Assembly: GCA_016869015.1 (NCBI GenBank)
Contig: VGFB01000024.1
Span: forward strand, 1-14,474
DNA length: 14,474 nucleotides
From: Armatimonadota bacterium
GTDB taxonomy: Bacteria; Armatimonadota; Zipacnadia; Zipacnadales; VGFC01
Reading direction: 5' to 3'
The notes below the pieces were generated by a model. It did not search any database, was not told the origin of the DNA, and saw only the letters and a list, made by a program, of their open reading frames with translations. Shown here one piece after another: positions 7,234-13,109 of this stretch (position 1 is the stretch's first letter; each line of letters starts with the position of its first letter). Position numbers and translations under genes: made by a program.

Positions 7234-7245
7234 CCCCGTTTTCGC
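7179..7245. repeat. Perfect 32-bp-arm palindrome (two inverted RAYT-type hairpins) between RAYT and nadE
   Basis: Arms 7179-7210 and 7214-7245 are fully complementary around a 3-base TGA loop. Each arm contains a complete smaller hairpin unit with AAAACGG and CCGTTTT stems and the same core as the copy at 6461-6485. The element encodes the RAYT C-terminus and stop codon, and its last base is the last base of the nadE stop codon. It therefore forms the whole junction of two convergent genes and could act as a two-way RNA 3' barrier. Confidence 0.95.
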
Positions 7246-8033
7246 TACCTCCCCCAATCCCTCGAGTACCGGAAGTCGCGGTCCACGCTGCGGTGAGAGA
7301 GCTTGGCGATGAGGGGCATGCGGCGCTTATACTGCGAGTCGCGGATCATGCGGTAGATGCGGTGGACGAAGTCGGGGTCCAGGCCATCGGCGATGATCGA
7401 TTCGCAGTCGCGGCGGCGGTCGATCAGCTCGTAGAGCACGCGGTCAGCGTCGTCGTAGGTGAAGCCGAGCTCGCCCTCGTCGGTTTGGCCCGTCCACAGA
7501 TCGGCGCTCGGGGCCTTTCCGACAACACGCGTCGGGACGCCCAAGTGACGGGCGATCGGGTTCACGGCGCTGGCCATGTCGCCCCAGAGGGTGGTGTAGC
7601 CGAGGAGAATCTCGGTCTTGTTGCTGGTGCCGACGACCATCGCCTGCAGGGCCATCGAGTGGTCGTACAGGATCGTCATGCGCTCGCGCGCCATCTTGTT
7701 GCCGCGACGCTCCTTGGAGGCGTCGGGGAACTGCTCGAAGTAGGCATCCAGCATCGGGGAGATGTCGACCACGAGGGTCTCGATGCCCAGCTCGGCGGCG
7801 GCCAGCTCGGCGTCCGCGCGGCTCTCGGGGTTGCTCGTGCGGTAGGGCATGATGAGACCGGTGACGTTCCCCGCGCCGAGGGCCCGGGTCGCAACGAAGA
7901 CCGACACGGTGGAATCGATCCCGCCGGACAGGCCGATCACGGCGCGGGTGAAGCCGAACTTGCCCAGCTCCTCGCGGACGAAGCCGGTCAGGGTGCGCTC
8001 CACGAGCGCGCAGTCAAGGTCGAGTCCGCTCAT
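7245..8033 (-). CDS. nadE: NAD+ synthetase, synthetase subunit
   Basis: 262 residues. It converts nicotinic acid adenine dinucleotide to NAD+ using ATP and ammonia, the last step of NAD synthesis. The ATP pyrophosphatase P-loop S-G-G-I-D-S is at 36-41. Further NadE hallmarks are G-N-K-M-A-R-E-R-M (111-119), G-T-S-N-K-T-E (135-141) and K-A-P-S-A-D-L-W-x-G-Q-T-D-E (173-186). It has the size of a stand-alone synthetase and lacks the glutaminase domain, which is encoded by the immediately upstream gene. The ATG lies 20 bases inside that gene in another frame, with its own GAGG site 7 bases before it, so translation is probably coupled. The ammonia donor is likely glutamine through the partner. 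Confidence 0.95.
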   Translation of the reverse strand: MSGLDLDCALVERTLTGFVREELGKFGFTRAVIGLSGGIDSTVSVFVATRALGAGNVTGLIMPYRTSNPESRADAELAAAELGIETLVVDISPMLDAYFEQFPDASKERRGNKMARERMTILYDHSMALQAMVVGTSNKTEILLGYTTLWGDMASAVNPIARHLGVPTRVVGKAPSADLWTGQTDEGELGFTYDDADRVLYELIDRRRDCESIIADGLDPDFVHRIYRMIRDSQYKRRMPLIAKLSHRSVDRDFRYSRDWGR

Positions 8034-8865
8034 CGCGAATCCTCGTCAGCTCTCGGATGGTCAGGTCCAGGTTCTCATCCGCCAGCAGCGGCGTCGCGAT
8101 CCGTGCCCGGCGCACATGCTCGAGGTCGAGGGCGGCTTCCACGCACACCTCCTCGGTCAGCGGCGCCTCCGTCAGGACGTCGCCATCGGGCGAGATGACC
8201 CGCGACCCGCCCCAGAAGTGCACCCCGTCCTCGTACCCGACGCGGTTCACGAAGACGACGAAGCAGCCGAACAGCTCGGCATACGTCCGCAGCATTCCCG
8301 CGTAGGCCTGCTCGGTGTCCCACGACCCCTCGCGGGGGCCTCGCGCGGGGCTGTTGGCGATGACGACGAGCACGTGCGCTCCGTCGTGGGCGGCGATCAT
8401 CGGCGCGGAGGGGTGCCAGACATCCTCGCAGATCAGCAGTCCGATCGGCCCCAGCCGCGACTCGAAGGCCCGGATGCGTGATCCGTTCGCGAAGTACCGC
8501 TGCTCGTCGAACATCCCGTACGTCGGCAGGTACACCTTATGGTGCACGTGCCGCAAGCCGCCGGCCTCGAAGTAGCCCGCCGCAACGCACAGCTCGTACC
8601 CCGGCAGTTCCTCGACGAAGCCGACCACCGCCGAGACGCCGTCCGCGGCGGCCGCGATCGCGCCCAACTCCGACGAATCGCGTCGCAGGGCCACCTCGGA
8701 GGCGAGGTCGCGCACGTGATAGCCGCAGAGGCTCATCTCGGGGAAGACGATCAGGTCCACCCCGTCCGCCTGGGCCCGGCCGATCAGCTCCAGGTGCCGG
8801 TCGAGGTTCGCAGGCACGTCCCCCAACACCGGCGAGATCTGCGCGAGTCTGACGGTGAATGGCAT
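8014..8865 (-). CDS. Nitrilase-superfamily amidohydrolase, likely glutaminase subunit of NAD+ synthetase
   Basis: 283 residues spanning a full carbon-nitrogen hydrolase domain. The Glu-Lys-Cys triad is visible: E43 in V-F-P-E-M-S-L-C-G-Y, K110 in H-H-K-V-Y-L-P-T-Y-G-M-F-D-E, and C146 in L-L-I-C-E-D-V-W-H-P. The Y-G-M-F-D-E segment resembles the glutaminase half of fused NAD synthetases, and the following gene is nadE, overlapping by 20 bases. The expected role is to hydrolyse glutamine and pass ammonia to NadE. ATG at 8865 has GGAGGG 7 bases upstream, located in the last codons of the LarA-like gene, only 3 bases away. A free-standing amidase with another substrate is possible but less likely in this context. 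Confidence 0.9.
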   Translation of the reverse strand: MPFTVRLAQISPVLGDVPANLDRHLELIGRAQADGVDLIVFPEMSLCGYHVRDLASEVALRRDSSELGAIAAAADGVSAVVGFVEELPGYELCVAAGYFEAGGLRHVHHKVYLPTYGMFDEQRYFANGSRIRAFESRLGPIGLLICEDVWHPSAPMIAAHDGAHVLVVIANSPARGPREGSWDTEQAYAGMLRTYAELFGCFVVFVNRVGYEDGVHFWGGSRVISPDGDVLTEAPLTEEVCVEAALDLEHVRRARIATPLLADENLDLTIRELTRIRDERTRP

Positions 8866-8868
8866 GCT

Positions 8869-10164
8869 CTATCCCTCCGGCAACACCAACGCTCCGTCTT
8901 CGTCGAACCGCAGCGGGTGCGGGCCGGACACGATGCGGACGCCTTCGCGCGTCTCGGCCTCGGCGGCCAGCGGCGGCGAGACCCAGAGGCGGTCGAGGTG
9001 GAGCGTGTCGCGGGCGATGCAGATCCGCGGGTTCCGGCGATGGGCGTCCGACAGCGTGCCCACGGCGACCTGGAGGAGGCGCTCATCGGTCGGCAGGACC
9101 ATCGGCAGCTTGCAGCGGTTGAAGAACGTGGCGGTGATCGAGTTGGCGTACATCGCGCCGAAGTCGATCTTGTCCGCCAGGCGCTTCACGGTCAGGTCGC
9201 ACAGGCCGATGCCCACGGCATTGCCGTGGGAGGCGTCCGTCAGATCGAGCGCGGCGAGCGTGTGGATGCGGGGCGTGGGCGGCTCCTGCACGCCCTCCAT
9301 TGCGATGCGGGCGACGGTGTTCAGATCGAGGCAGGTGCCGCTGATCTCCTTGCCGATCCGCAGCACGGCGCACACGTCCATCTCGTCGAAGGGGAAGCCC
9401 GCGGTCAGCTCCTTCGCACGCTTGAGGAGGCGTTTCTCCGCTTCGCGCCAGCCCTCGGGTTCGACCGCATGGACCTCGGCGGTCTGAGCATAGGCGTTGT
9501 CGATGATCGCGAGGCCGATCAGCACGCTCCGCTCGCGCAGCATCACCTCGGCCGCGGCCGGGATGAGGTCGCGCAACCCGGCCGCCCCGTGGGGGTGGAC
9601 CATCGAGGCCATCTGCTGCTTCCCAAAGCCGATGGCAAGCATCTTCGTGAGGCCGCTCTCGGTCTCGCCGCGATGGTCGGTGTGCGACTTGATGCGGTTG
9701 ACGGCGATGAGGGCGTCGGCCTCGGCGGCGTGACGGTCCATGAAGACGGGCAGCCCGCCCGTCGTCTCCCCCAGCTGCACCGTCTCCATGCTCGAGCGGA
9801 TCGGCGCGCCGACGGTCGCTTCGGTCACGCCGAGGTCTGCCAGCAAGGTCCGCTGGCCCTCGGCCGTCGCGCCGCCGTGGCTGCCCATCGCGGGGATGAA
9901 GAACGGCTCCCCGCCCAGCTCGCGCACGACCTGAGCCGTCGCACGCAGGATCAGCGGCATGTTTGCGATCCCGCGACTGCCGGCCCCGATGCAGACGCTC
10001 ATCCCCGGCTTCACGCGCGCCGACAGGCCCGAGCTCAGCAGTGCCTCGCGCGCCGCGGCCGCCGGGTCGTCCAGACGCTGATCGGCCAAGGCCTGCTCCA
10101 GCACCATCAACTGCAGGCCGGCCAGCACGTCGCGGTCTCGGTCAAGCGTGGCGTTGCTGCTCAT
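8869..10164 (-). CDS. LarA-like protein (DUF2088, nickel-dependent lactate racemase-related)
   Basis: 431 residues from ATG at 10164. The frame is open further upstream, but that part overlaps the preceding gene in another frame. LarA-family features include G-A-G-S-R-G-I-A-N (60-68), P-A-M-G-S-H-G-G-A-T (91-100) and N-R-I-K-S-H-T-D-H-R-G (156-166). These are followed by E-S-G-L-T-K-M-L-A-I-G-F-G-K-Q (169-183) and H-P-H-G (190-193). The His and Lys residues are candidates for binding the nickel-pincer nucleotide used by true lactate racemase. The family includes racemases or epimerases of several 2-hydroxy acids, and many members have unknown substrates. It is translationally linked to the NAD synthetase subunits downstream and lies 23 bases after the GHL10-HEAT gene. 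No larB, larC or larE is in the window. Confidence 0.88.
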   Translation of the reverse strand: MSSNATLDRDRDVLAGLQLMVLEQALADQRLDDPAAAAREALLSSGLSARVKPGMSVCIGAGSRGIANMPLILRATAQVVRELGGEPFFIPAMGSHGGATAEGQRTLLADLGVTEATVGAPIRSSMETVQLGETTGGLPVFMDRHAAEADALIAVNRIKSHTDHRGETESGLTKMLAIGFGKQQMASMVHPHGAAGLRDLIPAAAEVMLRERSVLIGLAIIDNAYAQTAEVHAVEPEGWREAEKRLLKRAKELTAGFPFDEMDVCAVLRIGKEISGTCLDLNTVARIAMEGVQEPPTPRIHTLAALDLTDASHGNAVGIGLCDLTVKRLADKIDFGAMYANSITATFFNRCKLPMVLPTDERLLQVAVGTLSDAHRRNPRICIARDTLHLDRLWVSPPLAAEAETREGVRIVSGPHPLRFDEDGALVLPEG

Positions 10165-10187
10165 CAGGCCATCCCGTGCTACACAGT

Positions 10188-12287
10188 CTATCCGCGCCGC
10201 CGGCCCGGGAACGGGGGGGCGTAGCGGTCGTGAGTCGTTGTCGCGTCCTCCCCGGTGCAGGTCGCCACGGTCGTAGCGAACTGCGGCACGTGCACCACCT
10301 CGTACGCGTACCACAGCAGCCAGGGGTCGCCCGTCTGCTCGCGCAGTGACTCCAGCCGCTGCCGGCCCGCGTCGCCGAAGCCGAGCAGCGCGTTGCCCGC
10401 CGACCGCCACCCCCAGGCCGCGTCCGGCCGGCGAGTGCCCATGCCGTACTCGCGGAAGAGCGCCTCCAGCGCGTCGAGCACCAGGGTCGTCTGCTCCGGG
10501 GACACCACCGGAGCCAGGTTGCCCAGCGTGACGGCGGCGCCGTGCTGCACCGTGACCGACGGGTCGCCCAGGGCGCGCAGCAACCCCTCGACCGCCGCCG
10601 GCGTCCGGAAACCGTTCAGGCCGGCGGCCGCGTAGTACCGCACGCGAGGGTCAACATCGGCGGCCAGGGCCGCGAGCAGCGCCGCCTCGCCCGCGGGCGG
10701 GTGTGTGCGCCCAAGCGCCCGCAGGCACACCTCGCGGACGTGCCGGTTGGGACTGGCCGCCCCTTCGAGGAGCGCCGGTTCAGCCCGGTCCTTCATCGCC
10801 GCGAGGGCCTCCAGGCACTCCTGCTTGAACTGGAAGCCACTGTCTCGGAGGAGGGCCGTCAGCAGCCGCCTGGGCGTCTCCGGGCCGTTCACCGTCGTCA
10901 GGGCCCTGGCGGCGGCGATGCGCACCGACGGCTCCGTGTCGCCGAGAGCGGCCTCCAGTACCCCGAGGTGGTCCGAGCCCTTCAGCGCTGCGAGAGTCCG
11001 GAGCGCCTCGCGGCGGACGAGGACATGAGGGTCCGCCGCCGGGGCCGCAACCGCCGCGGGTTCCGCCACGACGCGAGCCGCCGCGATGTCCCTCAGCGTC
11101 TGAGCCCGCACGCGCCAGTCCTCGCTGCGCAGCGTCGCCGCGTTGGTCGGCTCTAGCGACCACGCATCGATCCCGTACCCCGGCGCGGCGACCGTGCACG
11201 GTGTGACGCCCGAGTCCCAGTAGGGCTTCCAGGCGGGGTCGAAGGCCGTGCTGCACAGCGCGACGCGCTCGACGCTCGTGCCCCGGCACGCCTCCTCGAG
11301 CTTGGTCAGCAAGGGCTTGGGATCGCCCCCGGTCCAGGTGAACAGCTCGTCGACGAGACCTTCCTTGGCCCACGTCTCCCAATCCAGGTACACCATCCCC
11401 GCGCCGGGGATCTGCGTGCCCGTCCCGTACCAGACCTGAGGCGTGTTCGGCTGATCGCAGCGTAGCGTCACCGACAGCCGCTTCCCGCGGCGGGCAAGGG
11501 CCTCGTGCAGCTCGCGGAGGAACTGGGTCACATGCTCGCCGCGCAACCGCTGCCAGGCCTCGCGGTCGAAGGGCTCCGTGCGGATGTCGACCCCATGCCG
11601 CCGCTGGAACTCCGCCACGATGGGCGCGTTGAACCCGTACTCGTCGGGGTACCGGACGGCGAGGTTCTCCACGTACGTGTAGAAGGCGATCCCGTCGTAC
11701 CCGTAACCGACCACATGGTCCACGTAGCGCTCGACGAGAGCCTTCCGGGCGGCGGGGTAGCAGAACTCAATGGGCCCCGGACACCGCCGCTCCCCCCACC
11801 GATCGACGGGACACCATTCAGGATGCTCGACCCGCAACCGGTCCTCGGCGACGTAGGGGAACTGCGCGCAACCGCCGATATCCCCCGGCGCGCCATGCTC
11901 GAAGAGCCCGTCGAAGACATGGATCTCCATCCCCCGCCGATGGGCTGCCTGGACGGCGAGGTCGTTGGTCCCGACCTCGTTGACCAGCGGCTTGACCCAG
12001 TCGATCCACCACTCGTGGTACAGCGGGCTCTCCGGCCGGAACAGGGCGTGCTCCAGCCACATCCGGTCCTGCTCGCCGCGCCAGTAGATGCGTTTCGCCC
12101 CGTACGTGCCCGACAGCCACTCGAACAGCGCCTCCACCGTGGCCGAACTGTCGATCGGCGGCCAGTCGCTCACCCACTGGTTATCGCCCACGCTGGCGTA
12201 GGCGTAGAGGCGCTGCTCGCCCGGTTGGCCCATCGCAAGCCCCCCGGCCACCAGGAGCGCGGCGGGCACTACCAGCAGCCTTCTCAC
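10188..12287 (-). CDS. Secreted GHL10-like glycoside hydrolase fused to HEAT repeats
   Basis: 699 residues from a GTG start. An N-terminal signal peptide is evident (M-R-R-L-L-V-V-P-A-A-L-L-V-A-G-G, then a small-residue region near 18-22). Residues about 25-390 form a TIM-barrel-like domain resembling glycosyl hydrolase-like family 10 proteins, with G-Y-D-G-I-A-F-Y-T-Y-V-E-N (196-208) and L-S-V-T-L-R (271-276). The Asp and Glu there are candidate active-site residues. Residues about 418-650 are repeated helical pairs with the HEAT/PBS-lyase pattern (D-P-x-V-R-x-x-A-A-x-A-L), usually protein-binding. The start overlaps the stop of a Gfo fragment as GTGA, a sign of former or present coupling to an oxidoreductase. 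Exact substrate and activity are unknown. Confidence 0.85.
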   Translation of the reverse strand: MRRLLVVPAALLVAGGLAMGQPGEQRLYAYASVGDNQWVSDWPPIDSSATVEALFEWLSGTYGAKRIYWRGEQDRMWLEHALFRPESPLYHEWWIDWVKPLVNEVGTNDLAVQAAHRRGMEIHVFDGLFEHGAPGDIGGCAQFPYVAEDRLRVEHPEWCPVDRWGERRCPGPIEFCYPAARKALVERYVDHVVGYGYDGIAFYTYVENLAVRYPDEYGFNAPIVAEFQRRHGVDIRTEPFDREAWQRLRGEHVTQFLRELHEALARRGKRLSVTLRCDQPNTPQVWYGTGTQIPGAGMVYLDWETWAKEGLVDELFTWTGGDPKPLLTKLEEACRGTSVERVALCSTAFDPAWKPYWDSGVTPCTVAAPGYGIDAWSLEPTNAATLRSEDWRVRAQTLRDIAAARVVAEPAAVAAPAADPHVLVRREALRTLAALKGSDHLGVLEAALGDTEPSVRIAAARALTTVNGPETPRRLLTALLRDSGFQFKQECLEALAAMKDRAEPALLEGAASPNRHVREVCLRALGRTHPPAGEAALLAALAADVDPRVRYYAAAGLNGFRTPAAVEGLLRALGDPSVTVQHGAAVTLGNLAPVVSPEQTTLVLDALEALFREYGMGTRRPDAAWGWRSAGNALLGFGDAGRQRLESLREQTGDPWLLWYAYEVVHVPQFATTVATCTGEDATTTHDRYAPPFPGRRRG

Positions 12288-12376
12288 CTCAAGCGCACTT
12301 CCTTCCCGGTCGCGGCGCTCTTGTACATCGCCTCGGTGATCTCGGCGACCTTCACGGCAATGGGCGCCGCGTCAAG
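12284..12376 (-). pseudogene. Fragment of a Gfo/Idh/MocA 3' coding end
   Basis: Thirty codons match the C-terminus of the Gfo gene at 13110-14183. L-D-A-A-P-I-A is followed by a shared stretch through A-T-G-K-E-V-R, then L-R and a TGA, whereas the intact copy ends V-Q-K-A. The central 74 bases are identical. Upstream coding similarity fades to about 10 of 14 bases and then stops. The TGA overlaps the GTG start of the GHL10-HEAT gene. The fragment is in frame with the PIN gene, separated only by that gene's stop codon. It has no start of its own. Confidence 0.85.
12294..12367. repeat. 74-bp direct repeat, copy 1 (next to GHL10-HEAT start)
   Basis: Identical base for base to 13126-13199, at an offset of 832. 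It lies in the Gfo fragment downstream of the PIN gene. Together the two copies enclose the toxin-antitoxin pair. Confidence 0.97.
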
Positions 12377-12391
12377 CCGCCGGCCTTCTCC

Positions 12392-12844
12392 TCAGACTAT
12401 CTCGCGCCACGGTCTCGCGTCAGCGAACAGGCCCAGGTGGCCCACGTTGGTGGTGGCGACGATCACCTCATCGCCCGGATCGCCCGCCAACTCGGCCTGG
12501 GCCGCGAGTATCGCGTCACAGTCCAGAGCGGCCCGATCGGCGGTGGGCTTGCCCCGGGCGCGTGCGGCGGCCCACAGTTCTGCTGCGCGCCGCATCACGT
12601 CAGTGGTGATCGGGAGATAGATGATGGTCTCGCACAGCCCGTCGAGTTCGGCGACGCCCGGCAGCTTCCCGGCCCTGAGCAGTTCGCGCCGCACCTCGTA
12701 ATCGGCGATCTCCGGGACGGCGACCCATGCCCCCCGGTCGATGAGCCCTTCCAGCCACAGACTGCACGCCGCGGCCTCGTCGGCTCCCCTGGGGTTCGTG
12801 ACCAGACCCAGCGGACCGGCGTCCAGGAGGATGATCCTGCTCAC
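12392..12844 (-). CDS. PIN-domain ribonuclease toxin (VapC-like)
   Basis: 150 residues from a GTG at 12844 whose GTGA overlaps the stop of the upstream antitoxin-like gene. The open frame continues to 13009, but that part overlaps the antitoxin and lacks PIN features. The PIN acidic cluster is visible: D8 in I-L-L-D-A-G-P-L, E45 and E50 in V-P-E-I-A-D-Y-E-V-R-R-E-L, D108 and D110 in L-D-C-D-A-I-L-A-A-Q, and the terminal strand V-I-V-A-T-T-N-V-G-H-L (127-137). VapC-type toxins cut RNA, often tRNA or rRNA, when freed from their antitoxin. It lies in a two-gene cassette between 74-base direct repeats. Confidence 0.92.
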   Translation of the reverse strand: MSRIILLDAGPLGLVTNPRGADEAAACSLWLEGLIDRGAWVAVPEIADYEVRRELLRAGKLPGVAELDGLCETIIYLPITTDVMRRAAELWAAARARGKPTADRAALDCDAILAAQAELAGDPGDEVIVATTNVGHLGLFADARPWREIV

Positions 12845-13044
12845 GGGAAGAGCTTCCGTTGCGACGGTCGGTCCTCGCCAAGAGCCGTCTGCAGAAGCCT
12901 CAGCGTCTCCCGCTGTTCCTCTGCGTCCCCCCGCCGCCAGGCGCGCAGAAGCCGGATGGCATCCCGAGGCCGCGGCTCCTGGCCGGTGCGCGTCCGAAGC
13001 GGTGTGCAAAGAGCCGCTCGTGGCGCGTGCTGTGTCTCATCCAC
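12841..13044 (-). CDS. Probable antitoxin partner of the PIN toxin
   Basis: 67 residues if started at the GTG at 13044; an in-frame GTG at 13074 would give 77. Neither has a well-spaced ribosome binding site, so the start is uncertain. The C-terminal part is helical and charged: A-I-R-L-L-R-A-W-R-R-G-D (29-40), E-E-Q-R-E-T-L (42-48), then E-D-R-P-S-Q-R-K-L-F-P (57-67). The ending D-R-P-S-x-R-K-L-F-P is one I associate with small proteins encoded just before PIN toxins, for example in cyanobacteria. No DNA-binding fold is evident in the short form. Its stop overlaps the PIN start, the usual antitoxin-first order, which supports the role. Confidence 0.75.
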   Translation of the reverse strand: MDETQHAPRAALCTPLRTRTGQEPRPRDAIRLLRAWRRGDAEEQRETLRLLQTALGEDRPSQRKLFP

Positions 13045-13109
13045 AACGGGTCGGCGCTTGCTCGTGGCCCTCACCCCCCTGCGCGTAGTATGCCCGTCCG
13101 GCGAGACGA

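Noticed and set aside
8014..8033. Frameshift error splitting a fused NAD synthetase
   Set aside because: NadE has its own ATG and GAGG site, both proteins have complete domains, and the overlap is typical of coupled genes. The fused alternative is kept as a refutation test.
8539..10224. A 561-codon plus-strand frame opposite the LarA-like and nitrilase genes
   Set aside because: It spans two genes with well-supported motifs on the other strand and shows no recognisable domain.
12845..13009. N-terminal extension of the PIN frame to an ATG at 13009
   Set aside because: It overlaps the antitoxin-like gene, is low in hydrophobic residues, and PIN strand 1 begins directly after the GTG at 12844.
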